Counted from the stretch's first letter, positions 25,324-34,973 are shown. The stretch: 64,000 nt of DNA from Paenibacillus marchantiae (GCF_028771845.1 NZ_CP118270.1:5704001-5768000); one strand, 5' to 3'. A program made the numbers and translations. The notes: generated by a model not told the origin, from the letters alone.

Positions 25324-25986
25324 TTATGAGTGCGAAGGATCATCTTCGTTATTAATATCGTTTGCATTTGCATCATCTTCGAGATTTGCACTATCCAGGT
25401 CCAGGTCCACATGCTGCACATCCAACTTTTCAAAAAGCAGCTGTGTTTCTTCCTCCAGGTTCTCGGAATCTTCAAACAACCCTGGCTCCGGCAGATCTTT
25501 GAGCGAAGCCAAACCAAAGTAATCCAGGAAAGACTTGGTAGTGCCATATAGAATTGGGCGTCCAATTGCCTCAGCCCGTCCCACTTCCTGAATGAGATCC
25601 TTGTTCACAAGTGTATGAATGGCACGTTCGGATTTCACCCCACGGATCTCCTCAATCTCTACCCGTGTGATAGGCTGACGGTACGCCACAATAGCGAGCG
25701 TCTCCAACGCCGCCTGGGATAAAGAGGTACGTGCAGGTGAATAAGCCAATTTCTCAAAATAGGCCGCATGTTCCGGCAAGGTACCCAGTTGGACTACCCC
25801 TGCAATTTTAAGAATTTGTACGCCTCGTCCCTGCTTGGCAAATTCAGCGATCATTTCCTCAATCGCATCCGACACCAGTTCGGTTCGCTGATCTACGATT
25901 TCGGCGATTTGTTTGATGCTCAGACCTTCTTCTCCGGACAAAAACAGCAGGCCTTCAATAATCGATTTCAATTTCGGAAAATCCAT
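25324..25986 (-). CDS. scpB: Segregation and condensation protein B
   Basis: From ATG 25986 the protein has 220 residues and begins MDFPKLKSIIEGLLFLSGEEG, followed by two winged-helix domains with AALETLAIVAYRQPITR and EIRGVKSERAIHTLV. It ends in a very acidic tail (about 40 residues rich in Asp, Glu and Asn). With ScpA it binds Smc to form the bacterial condensin that organises the chromosome. The start lies 32 nt inside scpA, so translation is probably coupled; a longer frame to 26028 is less conserved. Confidence 0.95.
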   Translation of the reverse strand: MDFPKLKSIIEGLLFLSGEEGLSIKQIAEIVDQRTELVSDAIEEMIAEFAKQGRGVQILKIAGVVQLGTLPEHAAYFEKLAYSPARTSLSQAALETLAIVAYRQPITRVEIEEIRGVKSERAIHTLVNKDLIQEVGRAEAIGRPILYGTTKSFLDYFGLASLKDLPEPGLFEDSENLEEETQLLFEKLDVQHVDLDLDSANLEDDANANDINNEDDPSHS

Positions 25987-26755
25987 GATTCTTTGTTTCC
26001 CCTCTCCACTCCATAACGATATCCTCAAACATCCGCTCCTGATAACAGACGATCTGCTTCATCTTCATCAGTTCCAGCACCGCCAGAAAAGTTACGACAA
26101 TCTCGTGCCGATAAATTTGGTTATCCAGCAACTTGGAGAATAACAGCCTGCCTCCCGGTCCCATACTTTCCAACGCACCGATGACATCGCGAATACGATC
26201 CTTAACCGAGATTTCATCCCGATGGATCCGAGTTACAGTTGTCCGCTTCTCCGCCTTGCGCAGCGCCTTCTGGAAAGCCGCAATCAGATCCGAGGTATGC
26301 AAACCCTCGACCGGATTCGATTGTGCTTCTACAGGCATATACGGCCGCAAATCCTCGGGCTCTTTGGAGAAAATAAGGCTGCGTTCCCACTCCCGTTCGT
26401 GCAAGTGACGCGCAATTCCCTTGTATTTGCGGTATTCAATCAGACGCGCAATCAGTTCTGCACGTGGATCATAATCTTCATCTTCCATATATGCATAATC
26501 CTCAAAGTCCTCGATTACCGGTGGTTTGGGCAGTAATAACTTGCTCTTGATCGACAGAAGTGTTGCCGCCATTACCAGAAATTCACTCGTAATATCCAGC
26601 TCCAGCTCCTGCATCGAATGCAGATACGCCATATATTGATCGGTAATATCGCTGATGGGAATATCCTGGATATGAATCTCTGCCTTATCGATCAGATGAA
26701 GCAGCAGATCCAAAGGCCCTTCAAAAGTCTCCAGTTTGTATGTAACTACCGTCAC
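25955..26755 (-). CDS. scpA: Segregation and condensation protein A
   Basis: A 266-residue kleisin. GTG 26755 follows GGGAGGATTCGTCTA; a longer frame to 26842 would begin in the rib terminator and is rejected. The N-terminus VTYKLETFEGPLDLLLHLIDKAEI is the family signature for the Smc-binding helices, and the C-terminal winged helix (VVTFLAVLELMKMKQI) binds the other Smc head. Works with ScpB, the next gene, as in the B. subtilis scpA-scpB operon that follows the riboflavin genes. Confidence 0.95.
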   Translation of the reverse strand: MTVVTYKLETFEGPLDLLLHLIDKAEIHIQDIPISDITDQYMAYLHSMQELELDITSEFLVMAATLLSIKSKLLLPKPPVIEDFEDYAYMEDEDYDPRAELIARLIEYRKYKGIARHLHEREWERSLIFSKEPEDLRPYMPVEAQSNPVEGLHTSDLIAAFQKALRKAEKRTTVTRIHRDEISVKDRIRDVIGALESMGPGGRLLFSKLLDNQIYRHEIVVTFLAVLELMKMKQIVCYQERMFEDIVMEWRGETKNHGFSEIEIDY

Positions 26756-26777
26756 TAGACGAATCCTCCCGCCAGAA

Positions 26778-26846
26778 AAATAAAAACCCCCGCTAAGCCG
26801 CCGAATCCGGTCTCCCGTTTTCGTCTGCGCTGAGCAGGGCACTATA
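26778..26846 (-). terminator. Terminator of the riboflavin operon
   Basis: On the minus strand CCCTGCTCAGC pairs with GCTTAGCGGGG (one mismatch, one wobble) around a long loop, followed by TTTTTATTTTT. It lies 12 nt after ribH. Confidence 0.6.
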
Positions 26847-26857
26847 TTAAATAAGCA

Positions 26858-27325
26858 CTATTTTAGCTGTTTCGTCAAGTTCGCCATTTCAATAGCGGCA
26901 GTAGCTGAATCCCAGCCTTTGTTTCCTGCCTTTGTTCCAGCACGCTCAATGGCCTGTTCAATATTCTCTGTTGTAACCAAGCCGAAGATTGTAGGTACGC
27001 CTGTTTTCAGGTTAATTGCGGCTACACCCTTAGCCATCTCATTGCACACATAATCATAATGTGTTGTTGAACCACGGATAACCGTCCCCAGCGTAATGAC
27101 AGCATCATATTTTCCACTTTCAGCCATTTTTTGGGCAATCAACGGGATTTCAAACGCTCCTGGAACCCACGCTACATCCACTTCATCATCTTGTACACCA
27201 TGACGTTTGAACGCATCCAGTGCTCCACTGAGCAATTTGCTTGTAATGAACTCGTTAAAACGTCCTACAACCACTCCATATTTTAATCCTTCTGATACCA
27301 AATGTCCTTCAAAAAAGTGTGGCAT
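26858..27325 (-). CDS. ribH: 6,7-dimethyl-8-ribityllumazine synthase
   Basis: A 155-residue enzyme that condenses 5-amino-6-ribitylaminouracil with dihydroxybutanone phosphate. It shows the family motifs VVGRFNEFIT, VAWVPGAFEIPL, TLGTVIRGSTTHYDYV with catalytic His, and FGLVTTENIEQAIERAGTKAGNKG. ATG 27325 follows an AGGGAGATGACTTGA stretch. Last gene of the operon ribD-ribE-ribBA-ribH, about 85 nt after ribBA. Subunits of this family assemble into 60-mers that can enclose riboflavin synthase. Confidence 0.97.
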   Translation of the reverse strand: MPHFFEGHLVSEGLKYGVVVGRFNEFITSKLLSGALDAFKRHGVQDDEVDVAWVPGAFEIPLIAQKMAESGKYDAVITLGTVIRGSTTHYDYVCNEMAKGVAAINLKTGVPTIFGLVTTENIEQAIERAGTKAGNKGWDSATAAIEMANLTKQLK

Positions 27326-27411
27326 TCAAGTCATCTCCCTAATTGTATTATATGATGTACGCAGCTGATCTTTGGAAACTAGTTCACCCTGTTTAACCTC
27401 AGAAAAACTAC

Positions 27412-28650
27412 TCAGTTTTTTTCTTCATTCTGCTCGATATCGTCGAACTTTAGCATATGGCCGAGCTTCGCCTGCTTCGTGTGCAAGTAGACCGTATTGT
27501 CCTCGTTCTCTTCCATCTGAATGGCAACACGTTCCACCACTTCAAGTCCGTACCCTTCAAGTCCTTTAATTTTGCGTGGATTGTTGGTTAACAACCGAAT
27601 TTGACGAACCCCTAGATCTTTGAGAATTTGGGCACCAATGCCGTAATCTCGAAGATCGGCAGCAAACCCAAGCTTCAGATTGGCATCCACGGTGTCCAGA
27701 CCTTCCTCTTGCAGTTTGTAGGCTTTCAGCTTGTTGATCAGTCCAATGCCTCGTCCTTCCTGTCTCATATAGAGCAGGACGCCGTTGCCTTCGTCATGGA
27801 TCTGTTTCAATGCTGCATCAAATTGTGGACCACAGTCGCATCGATGAGAATGGAATACATCCCCTGTGAGACATTCGGAGTGTACGCGGACCAATACAGG
27901 CTTCGATCCGTCAATTTCGCCTTTAACCAAAGCGACATGCTCCTTGTTGTCCACTGCATTTGTGTATGCCACCGCCTGGAATTCACCAAAGTCTGTTGGC
28001 ATACGTACAGCTACTTCGCGTTTAACCAACTGTTCCTTCTCATTCCGGTACCGAATCATGTCCTGAATACTGATCAGCTTCAGATCATGCTTGCGGGCAA
28101 TCTCCTGCAGATCTGGAAGTCTGGCCATCGTGCCATCTTCCTTGATCACTTCACAGATTACACCTGCCGGATAAGAACCGCACATAATGGCGAGGTCTAC
28201 AGCTGCTTCCGTATGTCCCGCGCGTCTTAGCACACCGCCATCTTTGGCGATGAGTGGGAACATATGGCCCGGCTTGCGGAAATCTCCGCTTTTCGCTTCG
28301 GGATCAATTAGACCCTTGACTGTAATGGAGCGTTCATGAGCCGAGATGCCCGTTGTGGTATCTTTATGATCTACAGAGACGGTGAAAGCCGTCCCATGAA
28401 AGTCTGTATTTTGCTGAACCATAGGCTTTAGGTTGAGTTCATCGGCACGTTGCTGCGTAATGGGAACACACACCAAACCTCTGCCTTCGGTAATCATGAA
28501 ATTGATCACTTCAGGTGTAGCCTTTTCCGCCAAAGCGATAAAGTCGCCTTCATTCTCCCGATCCTCATCATCCACCACAATAACCGGTTTACCCTGCATG
28601 AGATCGTAGATGGCTTCCTCAATAGAATTCAGAATGGATTTCTCTAACAT
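27412..28650 (-). CDS. ribBA: Bifunctional DHBP synthase / GTP cyclohydrolase II
   Basis: From ATG 28650 (GGAGGGGGACCT upstream) the protein has 412 residues. The N-terminal RibB half has VDDEDRENEGDF and the conserved GHTEAAVDLA and makes 3,4-dihydroxy-2-butanone 4-phosphate from ribulose 5-phosphate. The RibA half has the zinc motif CLTGDVFHSHRCDCG and RQEGRGIGL, and opens GTP to give the pyrimidine precursor. It supplies both precursors of the lumazine reaction and sits between ribE and ribH. The fusion and its length are usual for Bacillota. Confidence 0.97.
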   Translation of the reverse strand: MLEKSILNSIEEAIYDLMQGKPVIVVDDEDRENEGDFIALAEKATPEVINFMITEGRGLVCVPITQQRADELNLKPMVQQNTDFHGTAFTVSVDHKDTTTGISAHERSITVKGLIDPEAKSGDFRKPGHMFPLIAKDGGVLRRAGHTEAAVDLAIMCGSYPAGVICEVIKEDGTMARLPDLQEIARKHDLKLISIQDMIRYRNEKEQLVKREVAVRMPTDFGEFQAVAYTNAVDNKEHVALVKGEIDGSKPVLVRVHSECLTGDVFHSHRCDCGPQFDAALKQIHDEGNGVLLYMRQEGRGIGLINKLKAYKLQEEGLDTVDANLKLGFAADLRDYGIGAQILKDLGVRQIRLLTNNPRKIKGLEGYGLEVVERVAIQMEENEDNTVYLHTKQAKLGHMLKFDDIEQNEEKN

Positions 28651-28707
28651 AGGTCCCCCTCCAGTTTCCATTTCAATTTATATTTGTAGTTTATCAATTA
28701 CGATTTG

Positions 28708-29376
28708 TTAAGCAAAGCCGTGATTAGCCAGGAAATCCTCACTGATACTTCGCGGCTTGCCCGCACCGGTCTCCTGATGTCCCTTACCATAGTGCAGCAG
28801 ATGATCCACATATTTGCCCAAAATATCACACTCAATATTGATGGTATCTCCCGTCTTTTTCACATTTAATACGGTCTCACCAATGGTATGTGGAATAATG
28901 GATACAGTGAATGCGGTCTGTGAAGTATGCACAACGGTCAGACTAATTCCGTCCAGGGTTACAGACCCTTTGGGTATCAGATATTTGAACAGCTGCATAT
29001 CGTCAGGTTTGATCTCGAAAACAATTGCATTCTGGTCACGTGTAATGCTGCCAATGACCCCAGTGCCATCGACATGGCCCTGAACGATATGCCCGCCAAA
29101 ACGTCCACCTGACAGCATGGCTCGCTCCAGATTAACTTTGCTGCCGGATTGCAATTGACTAAGATTGGTATGTCGATATGTCTCGGGCATCACATCGGCA
29201 GTAAATCCGCCACCCTCCAGAGTTGTCGCAGTTAAGCATACCCCGTTTACAGCTACACTATCGCCAATCTTTAAGTCGTTCATGATGGCGGAAGCTCCGA
29301 TATTCAGGACCATCGCTTCGCCTTTCCGACCTATCCGCCGCATCTGACCGACTTCTTCCACCAAACCGGTAAACAT
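28708..29376 (-). CDS. ribE: Riboflavin synthase alpha chain
   Basis: A 222-residue enzyme with two homologous lumazine-binding barrels. The N-terminal MFTGLVEEVG, the VNGVCLTA motif (first barrel) and DGISLTVV (second barrel) are typical. It dismutates two molecules of 6,7-dimethyl-8-ribityllumazine to riboflavin. The ribosome-binding site is AAAGGAGGCGGTAGC. Placed between ribD and ribBA under the FMN riboswitch. Confidence 0.97.
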   Translation of the reverse strand: MFTGLVEEVGQMRRIGRKGEAMVLNIGASAIMNDLKIGDSVAVNGVCLTATTLEGGGFTADVMPETYRHTNLSQLQSGSKVNLERAMLSGGRFGGHIVQGHVDGTGVIGSITRDQNAIVFEIKPDDMQLFKYLIPKGSVTLDGISLTVVHTSQTAFTVSIIPHTIGETVLNVKKTGDTINIECDILGKYVDHLLHYGKGHQETGAGKPRSISEDFLANHGFA

Positions 29377-29416
29377 GCTACCGCCTCCTTTATTTATTTC
29401 ATTATCGTTAATTCAT

Positions 29417-30514
29417 TTATTCAGGCCAAACCGGAATTCCGCCAATGCTGATATTATCTCCAACTTGCTCAATTTCCAGCTGATGTAATTGAATCGCCTG
29501 ACTCATGCGCTCTACACCCTCAAAGCGGAAACTGCCTGGTGTTTCGTATCCTCCGACAATTTTCGGAGCAATGAACATGAGCAGTCGATCTACCAACCGC
29601 GCTTCCAGCATGGACCCATTCAATGTTCCACCGCCTTCAAGCAGAATTGAACCAATCTCACGCTCACCGAGCTTGCTGAGTGCACTCAGTAGATCAACAC
29701 GTGGTCCTGGACCACAACGTATAATCTCCACCCCATAGGCTTCCAGCCGCTCAGCCGCTTCAGGGCTCGCCTCATCTGTTGTAAGTACCCAGGTAGGTGC
29801 AAGGCCATCCTTGACCATTTTGGCGCCTACAGGCAGACGTAGCTTGGAATCGACCACGATTCGTACTGGGCTGATCCCTTCCACTTGCAAGCGAGTTGTC
29901 AGTTCGGGATTGTCTGCAATGACCGTTTCCACACCAACCATAATTCCTTGATGGCGATGGCGAAGCGCGTGTACAATCTCGCGAGCAGACTCGTTAGAGA
30001 TCCATTTGCTGTCACCGCTACGCGTAGCAATTTTGCCATCCAGTGTAGAGGCCGTCTTCAAAGTTACAAAGGGGAGTCCTGTTGTAATGTATTTGATAAA
30101 TTTCTCGTTCATCCGTCTTCCGCGCTCACGCAGCACTCCAACTTCAACTTCGATCCCTTGTTGACGCAGCATGCTGATTCCTCTGCCGGATACTTGCGGA
30201 TTCGGATCTTCGCAGCATACAACGACACGTTTCACTTTCTCATGAATGAGACGTTCGCTGCATGGTGGAGTCTTGCCATAATGACTACAGGGTTCGAGCG
30301 TAACGTACACTGTACTGCCTTCGGCATCACTACCCGCCATGTTCAGTGCATGAACCTCTGCATGACCCGTTCCCCGTTTGAGATGACTTCCGAGGCCCAC
30401 GATACGTCCTTCTTTTACCACGACACAACCGACTACCGGATTGATTCCGGTCTGTCCTTGTGCCCGTTCTGCCATATCCAGTGCTAGCGCCATATAAAAT
30501 TCATCATTAATCAT
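29417..30514 (-). CDS. ribD: Riboflavin biosynthesis deaminase/reductase RibD
   Basis: A 365-residue bifunctional enzyme. The deaminase half has the zinc signature HAEVHAL and PCSHYGKTPPC; the reductase half has TLKTASTLDGKIATRSGDSKWIS and LEGGGTLNG. It deaminates and then reduces the pyrimidine intermediate of riboflavin synthesis with NADPH. I prefer ATG 30514; the frame can also start at TTG 30520, which lies nearer a GGGGTGAACGGAC ribosome-binding site. First gene of the operon, about 370 nt downstream of the FMN riboswitch. Confidence 0.95.
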   Translation of the reverse strand: MINDEFYMALALDMAERAQGQTGINPVVGCVVVKEGRIVGLGSHLKRGTGHAEVHALNMAGSDAEGSTVYVTLEPCSHYGKTPPCSERLIHEKVKRVVVCCEDPNPQVSGRGISMLRQQGIEVEVGVLRERGRRMNEKFIKYITTGLPFVTLKTASTLDGKIATRSGDSKWISNESAREIVHALRHRHQGIMVGVETVIADNPELTTRLQVEGISPVRIVVDSKLRLPVGAKMVKDGLAPTWVLTTDEASPEAAERLEAYGVEIIRCGPGPRVDLLSALSKLGEREIGSILLEGGGTLNGSMLEARLVDRLLMFIAPKIVGGYETPGSFRFEGVERMSQAIQLHQLEIEQVGDNISIGGIPVWPE

Positions 30515-30593
30515 TTCCAAGTCCGTTCACCCCACGGTTAAAATCTTAAGTTATAGACCTCCCTTCCAACAGAGAGGCATGTTCCATATCCAA

Positions 30594-30632
30594 TAAAAAA
30601 TCCCCGTCGAACAAACCGTTCGATGGGGATGA
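30594..30632 (-). terminator. Terminator in the rib leader, probable riboswitch expression platform
   Basis: ATCCCCATCGAACGG and a T-rich partner CCGTTCGACGGGGAT (as read on the minus strand, with one mismatch) form a long stem followed by TTTTTTATT. It lies between the FMN aptamer and ribD, so FMN binding may favour it and stop transcription. Confidence 0.75.
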
Positions 30633-30882
30633 TGAGAGACATGTGTCACCAGCAGTACTATTGATACATTGCCAACAACACATCGCCCAAAACTTCATTT
30701 CAGGCAAGTGAAAGCAGACACATACCTTAATGAACTTCAATTACAGGTAAAGAGCTTCTATGATGTGGCATATGTATGAAGATTTCCGGAAGTAACCGGA
30801 TTTCTCCCTGCACAGGAAATGAATTCGTCAAAAACTGTACAGCAACACTCCTGCGGAATGCGGCCCCTAAGGACTGCACCCT

Positions 30883-31046
30883 CTCCTTCTCCCATCCAGA
30901 CTATACTGTCGGTTCTGGAATTACACCAGATCAGCCATCTGCCACAGGCAGACGGGTCACGGACTTTGCATCAATGCTGGATAGATATCCTCACATACTG
31001 CATCACCGCCGGTAGGGAATTACACCCTGCCCTGAAGGATTCGTTG
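30883..31046 (-). promoter_or_regulatory. FMN riboswitch (RFN element)
   Basis: On the minus strand the aptamer shows the conserved strings CTTCAGGGCAGGGTG, AATTCCCTACCGGCGGT, GGTGTAATTCCAGAACCGACAGTA and TAGTCTGGATGGGAGAAGG in the right order. This is the FMN-binding RFN element that represses riboflavin genes when FMN is plentiful. About 370 nt of leader separate it from ribD; an intervening terminator at 30594-30632 is the likely switch point. Confidence 0.96.
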
Positions 31047-31143
31047 CGTTATTAATTGGATGTTAGCACTTTAACGTCAAAAAATCAATTGTTTTTTGTT
31101 CCTTTTTGTCACATACTAACTTTTAATAAGCTTAAGTGTAAAC

Positions 31144-31176
31144 AAAAACCGCTTCGCTAATTGCGAAACGGTTTAC
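31144..31176 (-). terminator. Terminator after ppiB
   Basis: AAACCGTTTCGC pairs with GCGAAGCGGTTT on the minus strand with a six-base loop, followed by a TTGTTT tail; 14 nt after the stop. Confidence 0.85.
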
Positions 31177-31189
31177 ATACGTTTATTGA

Positions 31190-31621
31190 TTAAGCTTCTA
31201 CTACTTCAACTGTTTCCATTTTGTCGCGACCTTCGAAAGCGTCCACGAATTCCATACCTTTGGTTACTTTACCAAATACAGTATGTTGTCCATCCAAATG
31301 TGGTTGCGGTTGGTAGCAGATGTAGAACTGGCTTCCGCCTGTGTTACGGCCTGCATGAGCCATAGCCAAAGTTCCACGCTCATGTTTGTTCGGGTTGATT
31401 TCACAGTTAATTGTGTAACCTGGGCCGCCTGCACCGGAACCGTTAGGGCATCCACCTTGAGCTACAAAGCCCGGAATAACACGGTGGAATACAAGACCGT
31501 TGTAGAAACCGGAGTTAGCCAGTTTCTCAAAGTTTGCTACTGTGTTTGGAGCTTCTTGATCGAACAAATCGATTATAACTTCTCCGCCGTTTGCCATTTT
31601 GATTTTCGCTTGTTTCGCCAT
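31190..31621 (-). CDS. ppiB: Cyclophilin-type peptidyl-prolyl isomerase
   Basis: From ATG 31621 (AAAGGAGTCATTTACAT upstream) a 143-residue cytoplasmic cyclophilin. Active-site motifs include FHRVIPGFVAQGG (catalytic Arg), GTLAMAHAGRNTGGSQFYI and LDGQHTVFGKV. It catalyses cis-trans isomerisation of prolyl bonds during folding. An upstream extension to 31672 has no ribosome-binding site. Located downstream of lysA as in B. subtilis, but with its own ribosome-binding site and terminator. Confidence 0.95.
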   Translation of the reverse strand: MAKQAKIKMANGGEVIIDLFDQEAPNTVANFEKLANSGFYNGLVFHRVIPGFVAQGGCPNGSGAGGPGYTINCEINPNKHERGTLAMAHAGRNTGGSQFYICYQPQPHLDGQHTVFGKVTKGMEFVDAFEGRDKMETVEVVEA

Positions 31622-31776
31622 ATGTAAATGACTCCTTTCGTATTGACCATCGTTAATGGTGCCAGAACGCATGACCCTGGGCCAAGCTTTATAGCACTTT
31701 TCTTAGTGTACACTGAAAATGGATTGATCGCAAAATAATAAGCAAGTTTTTTTCAAAATCCAGCCCTAAAGATGCA

Positions 31777-31817
31777 AAAGAAGACAAAAAAGGAGTGTCC
31801 TTTTTTGTCTTCTTCAT
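31777..31817 (-). terminator. Terminator after lysA
   Basis: AAGAAGACAAAAAAGGA and its exact inverse TCCTTTTTTGTCTTCTT flank a GTG loop. The A/T-rich symmetry lets it work in both directions. Confidence 0.85.
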
Positions 31818-31843
31818 ATAGTGCTCCACTATTTGTTCTTTAA

Positions 31844-33175
31844 TTAACGGGTAACTGGCTGTTTTGCAATACGCTCAGGTACGAGATCATTCTGGATGAT
31901 GTCCTGATACGTCTCACGGCGTACCACTACATCCCCTTGACCGTCTTTGACAAACACAACTGCCGGACGACGAATCCGGTTGTAATTGCTTGCCATCGAG
32001 TAGTTGTATGCGCCTGTGCAAGCTACTGCGAGTAGATCGCCGCTTTGCACTTTAGGCAGGTCCAGATCCCAGATCAGCATATCGCCGCTCTCACAACATT
32101 TACCAGCAACAGATACCGTTTCCTGAGCAGCCTCATTTGCACGGTTTGCCAATACAGCCTCATATTTGGACTCATACAGCGCTGGACGTGGATTGTCTGT
32201 CATTCCACCATCAACAGCTACGTATTTACGAACTCCTGGAATATCTTTGCTTGTTCCAACAGTGTAGAGCGTAGTTCCCGCTTCCCCTACGATGCTGCGG
32301 CCTGGTTCAACCCAGATCTCAGGCACGGCATAGCCGATTTGAGCAAAATGATTTTTCACCGCATCCGTGATGGCTTTCACGTATTGTGAAACTTCAAGCG
32401 GTGTATCTCCATCGATATAGCGGATACCGAAGCCACCGCCCAGATTAACCACTTTGAATGCCACGTTAAGACGCTCATACACATCTGCTGCAAACTCAGC
32501 AACGCGTTGAACTGCCATTTGGAAGCCTTCAACTTCGAAAATTTGGGATCCGATGTGTGAATGCACACCGAGCAATACCAGATTTGACTGCTTGGAAGCC
32601 AATTCAATGGCTTCAAATGCCGTTCCGTTCCCGATATCGAATCCAAATTTGGAATCCGTTTGTCCTGTCGAGATATATTCATGCGTATGCGCTTCAACAC
32701 CAGGCGTCACACGAAGCAAAATGTTAACTTTGCGATTTTTGTCTGCGGCTACAGCTTGCAGCAAGTGCAGTTCATTGAAGTTATCCACAACGAAGCAGCC
32801 AATCTCTGCATCAAGCGCCATTTCGATCTCTTCCAGCGTTTTGTTGTTACCGTGGAAATGAATGCGTTCTGCCGGGAAACCGGCTTGAAGTGCCGTGAAC
32901 AATTCACCGTCGGATACAACATCCAAGGAAAGTCCTTCTTCCGCAGCAAGGGCACACATCGCCATTACGCAGAATGCTTTACTTGCATAAGCAACCTGGA
33001 AACCCAGGCCTGAAGCACGGAACGCTTCCATATACTCTCTGCAGCGCTCACGAACCAATTGCTCGTCCACAACATACAGGGGAGTTCCAAATTGTTCTTT
33101 CAAGTCGGTTGTATCGACTCCACCAATTTCCAGATGTCCCTGTGCATTTATTTTACTTGTACCATGTAAATACAT
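31844..33175 (-). CDS. lysA: Diaminopimelate decarboxylase
   Basis: A 443-residue fold-type III PLP enzyme making lysine from meso-diaminopimelate. The PLP lysine lies in VAYASKAFCV, the glycine-rich phosphate loop in VNLGGGFGIRY, and the C-terminal barrel has EPGRSIVGEAGT and CCESGDML with the cysteine that completes the partner active site. ATG 33175 is preferred because GAGGAATGCAGATT precedes it; the ATG at 33184 overlaps that site. It follows spoVAF, the same order as in B. subtilis. Confidence 0.96.
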   Translation of the reverse strand: MYLHGTSKINAQGHLEIGGVDTTDLKEQFGTPLYVVDEQLVRERCREYMEAFRASGLGFQVAYASKAFCVMAMCALAAEEGLSLDVVSDGELFTALQAGFPAERIHFHGNNKTLEEIEMALDAEIGCFVVDNFNELHLLQAVAADKNRKVNILLRVTPGVEAHTHEYISTGQTDSKFGFDIGNGTAFEAIELASKQSNLVLLGVHSHIGSQIFEVEGFQMAVQRVAEFAADVYERLNVAFKVVNLGGGFGIRYIDGDTPLEVSQYVKAITDAVKNHFAQIGYAVPEIWVEPGRSIVGEAGTTLYTVGTSKDIPGVRKYVAVDGGMTDNPRPALYESKYEAVLANRANEAAQETVSVAGKCCESGDMLIWDLDLPKVQSGDLLAVACTGAYNYSMASNYNRIRRPAVVFVKDGQGDVVVRRETYQDIIQNDLVPERIAKQPVTR

Positions 33176-33279
33176 AATCTGCATTCCTCACTTTTTTATA
33201 TACTGGAACAGCTGTTATTCCAATGATTTTACACCAGTATATCAAATTAGAAAATGAGAAGAATGGATTTTTCGGCAGA

Positions 33280-34947
33280 TCATTTGTGTTTTTTACTTTT
33301 TTGCAGTTCCCCGTCTGGATCACTGTCCATTTTGGTATTGTCACGCGTTTTGTTGATCGAAGGACGTTTTTTATTTTCCAACAGCGGCAAACGGAACAAA
33401 AAGTTACCCAAAGCCTTTGCATTAAACGGTATGAACGGCCAGAGATAAGAAGAGTTGTAGGAGCGATGCAAAGTGAGCGCCACGATAATGAACGTCGTCC
33501 CGACAACGAATCCGGGAACCTTGAATATCGCCACAGCAACGAGCAAAAACAATCTGACCAATCGATTAGCCAAACCAAGCTCATAACTGGGTGTTGCAAA
33601 CATACCAATCGCGGCAATCGCCATGTAAAGTACCACTTCATTGACAAAATATCCTGTTTTTACGGCGATATCCCCGACTAAAATGGCCGCAATCAAACCC
33701 ATGGCCGAAGCGAGTGGCGTCGGGGTATGGACTGCTGCCATCCGTAATAAATCCACTCCGAATTCAATAAGCAGGAACTGCAGAATCAGCGGGAGCTGGG
33801 CATTTTCATGAGGACCGATGAACTCCATTCCTGCTGGCTTAATGGCAGGGTCAATAACCATCAACAGCCATAGCGGCAACAGGAAAAGCGAAATCAGAAT
33901 ACCCCCAAATCGTACCCAGCGCAGATAGGTTCCCATAAAGGCGGTCTGTCTGTTCTCTTCCGCATGCTCACACAGGTCAAAAAAGGTCGTGGGCAGAATC
34001 ATCACACTGGGTGAAGTATCTACAAAAACAACCACCCTTCCGTCCATCAAATGAGATGCTGTCACATCCGGTCGTTCCGAATAACGAACCAACGGATACG
34101 GGTGCCAACCCTTGTTAATAATCGCTTCTTCAAGCTGTTTATCGGCAGCAGGGATGCCGTCGATATTTACTCGTTTGATTTTTTCACGAACGGAATCCAC
34201 CTGAACCTTGTCCACGATATCGTCAATATATACAACACAGACATCCGTTTGCGATCTGCGTCCAACCTGCATAATTTCAAATTTTAATCCTGGGTCCCGT
34301 ATTCTTCGGCGCACTAACGCCACGTTGGTCAGAAGTGTCTCCGTGAATCCGTCTCTTGAACCCCGCACCACTCTCTCCAGCGAAGGTTCCTCTGGGGAAC
34401 GTACCGGATAGCTGCGGGTATCCATAATAATAACGGAACGATCCCCTTCGACAAACATGGCACTCATGCCAGTGAGGACCTTGTTGATGACGGCGCTCAT
34501 TTTCTCCACTCGCTCAACTTGAATATGAGGAATGTAACATTCGAAATACGACTTCAGCGCATGTCCGGACACTTGCTCCGGTGTAAGATAGGTTAGCCTT
34601 TTTAGCACTTCAAGCAGAATCTCATCCTTTGCAAACCCAGTCAGTAGCAACAATCCAACATGTTTGCCACCCAAGACCATTTCCCTCATATTCACATCAA
34701 AGGACTCTCCAAGTCCCAACACTTGCTGAAGCGTATATTTGTTATCACTCATGCGAGGGGATATATCGTCGTTTTCCTGCCAATATTCTACCGATTCCTC
34801 GATACTGTCAGACATTTCATTTTGCTTCTTCTTTTCGTAAGCCTTCTTTTCTTCTTCCTCCTGAATCTCATAAGGAGATTTATGCATCTTCTCTTCGGAT
34901 GTTGCTTCGCTGGATTCATGCCCGTCGTTGTCCGATCTTACGTCCAT
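33280..34947 (-). CDS. spoVAF: Spore germination protein SpoVAF (GerA-family subunit)
   Basis: A 555-residue protein. A charged, Glu/Lys-rich N-terminal segment (about 1-55) precedes the GerA-type cytoplasmic domain (GLLLLTGFAKDEIL, EGDRSVIIMDTRSYPVRSPEEPSLERVVRGSRDGFTE) and about five membrane helices (FGGILISLFLLPLWLLMV onward). The tail is basic. SpoVAF forms part of the FigP channel-like complex in the inner spore membrane that amplifies germination. It follows spoVAB directly; spoVAC, spoVAD and spoVAE, which separate the two in B. subtilis, are not here. Confidence 0.93.
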   Translation of the reverse strand: MDVRSDNDGHESSEATSEEKMHKSPYEIQEEEEKKAYEKKKQNEMSDSIEESVEYWQENDDISPRMSDNKYTLQQVLGLGESFDVNMREMVLGGKHVGLLLLTGFAKDEILLEVLKRLTYLTPEQVSGHALKSYFECYIPHIQVERVEKMSAVINKVLTGMSAMFVEGDRSVIIMDTRSYPVRSPEEPSLERVVRGSRDGFTETLLTNVALVRRRIRDPGLKFEIMQVGRRSQTDVCVVYIDDIVDKVQVDSVREKIKRVNIDGIPAADKQLEEAIINKGWHPYPLVRYSERPDVTASHLMDGRVVVFVDTSPSVMILPTTFFDLCEHAEENRQTAFMGTYLRWVRFGGILISLFLLPLWLLMVIDPAIKPAGMEFIGPHENAQLPLILQFLLIEFGVDLLRMAAVHTPTPLASAMGLIAAILVGDIAVKTGYFVNEVVLYMAIAAIGMFATPSYELGLANRLVRLFLLVAVAIFKVPGFVVGTTFIIVALTLHRSYNSSYLWPFIPFNAKALGNFLFRLPLLENKKRPSINKTRDNTKMDSDPDGELQKSKKHK

Positions 34948-34973
34948 TTCTCATCCTCCTTAGGACTAACGTT

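Noticed and set aside
29885..30487. A 200-codon plus-strand frame antisense to ribD
   Set aside because: No ribosome-binding site or domain; it lies wholly within ribD, whose motifs are certain.
30546..30740. A 64-codon minus-strand frame between the FMN riboswitch and ribD
   Set aside because: It runs through the leader terminator hairpin and has no ribosome-binding site; it is part of the untranslated leader.
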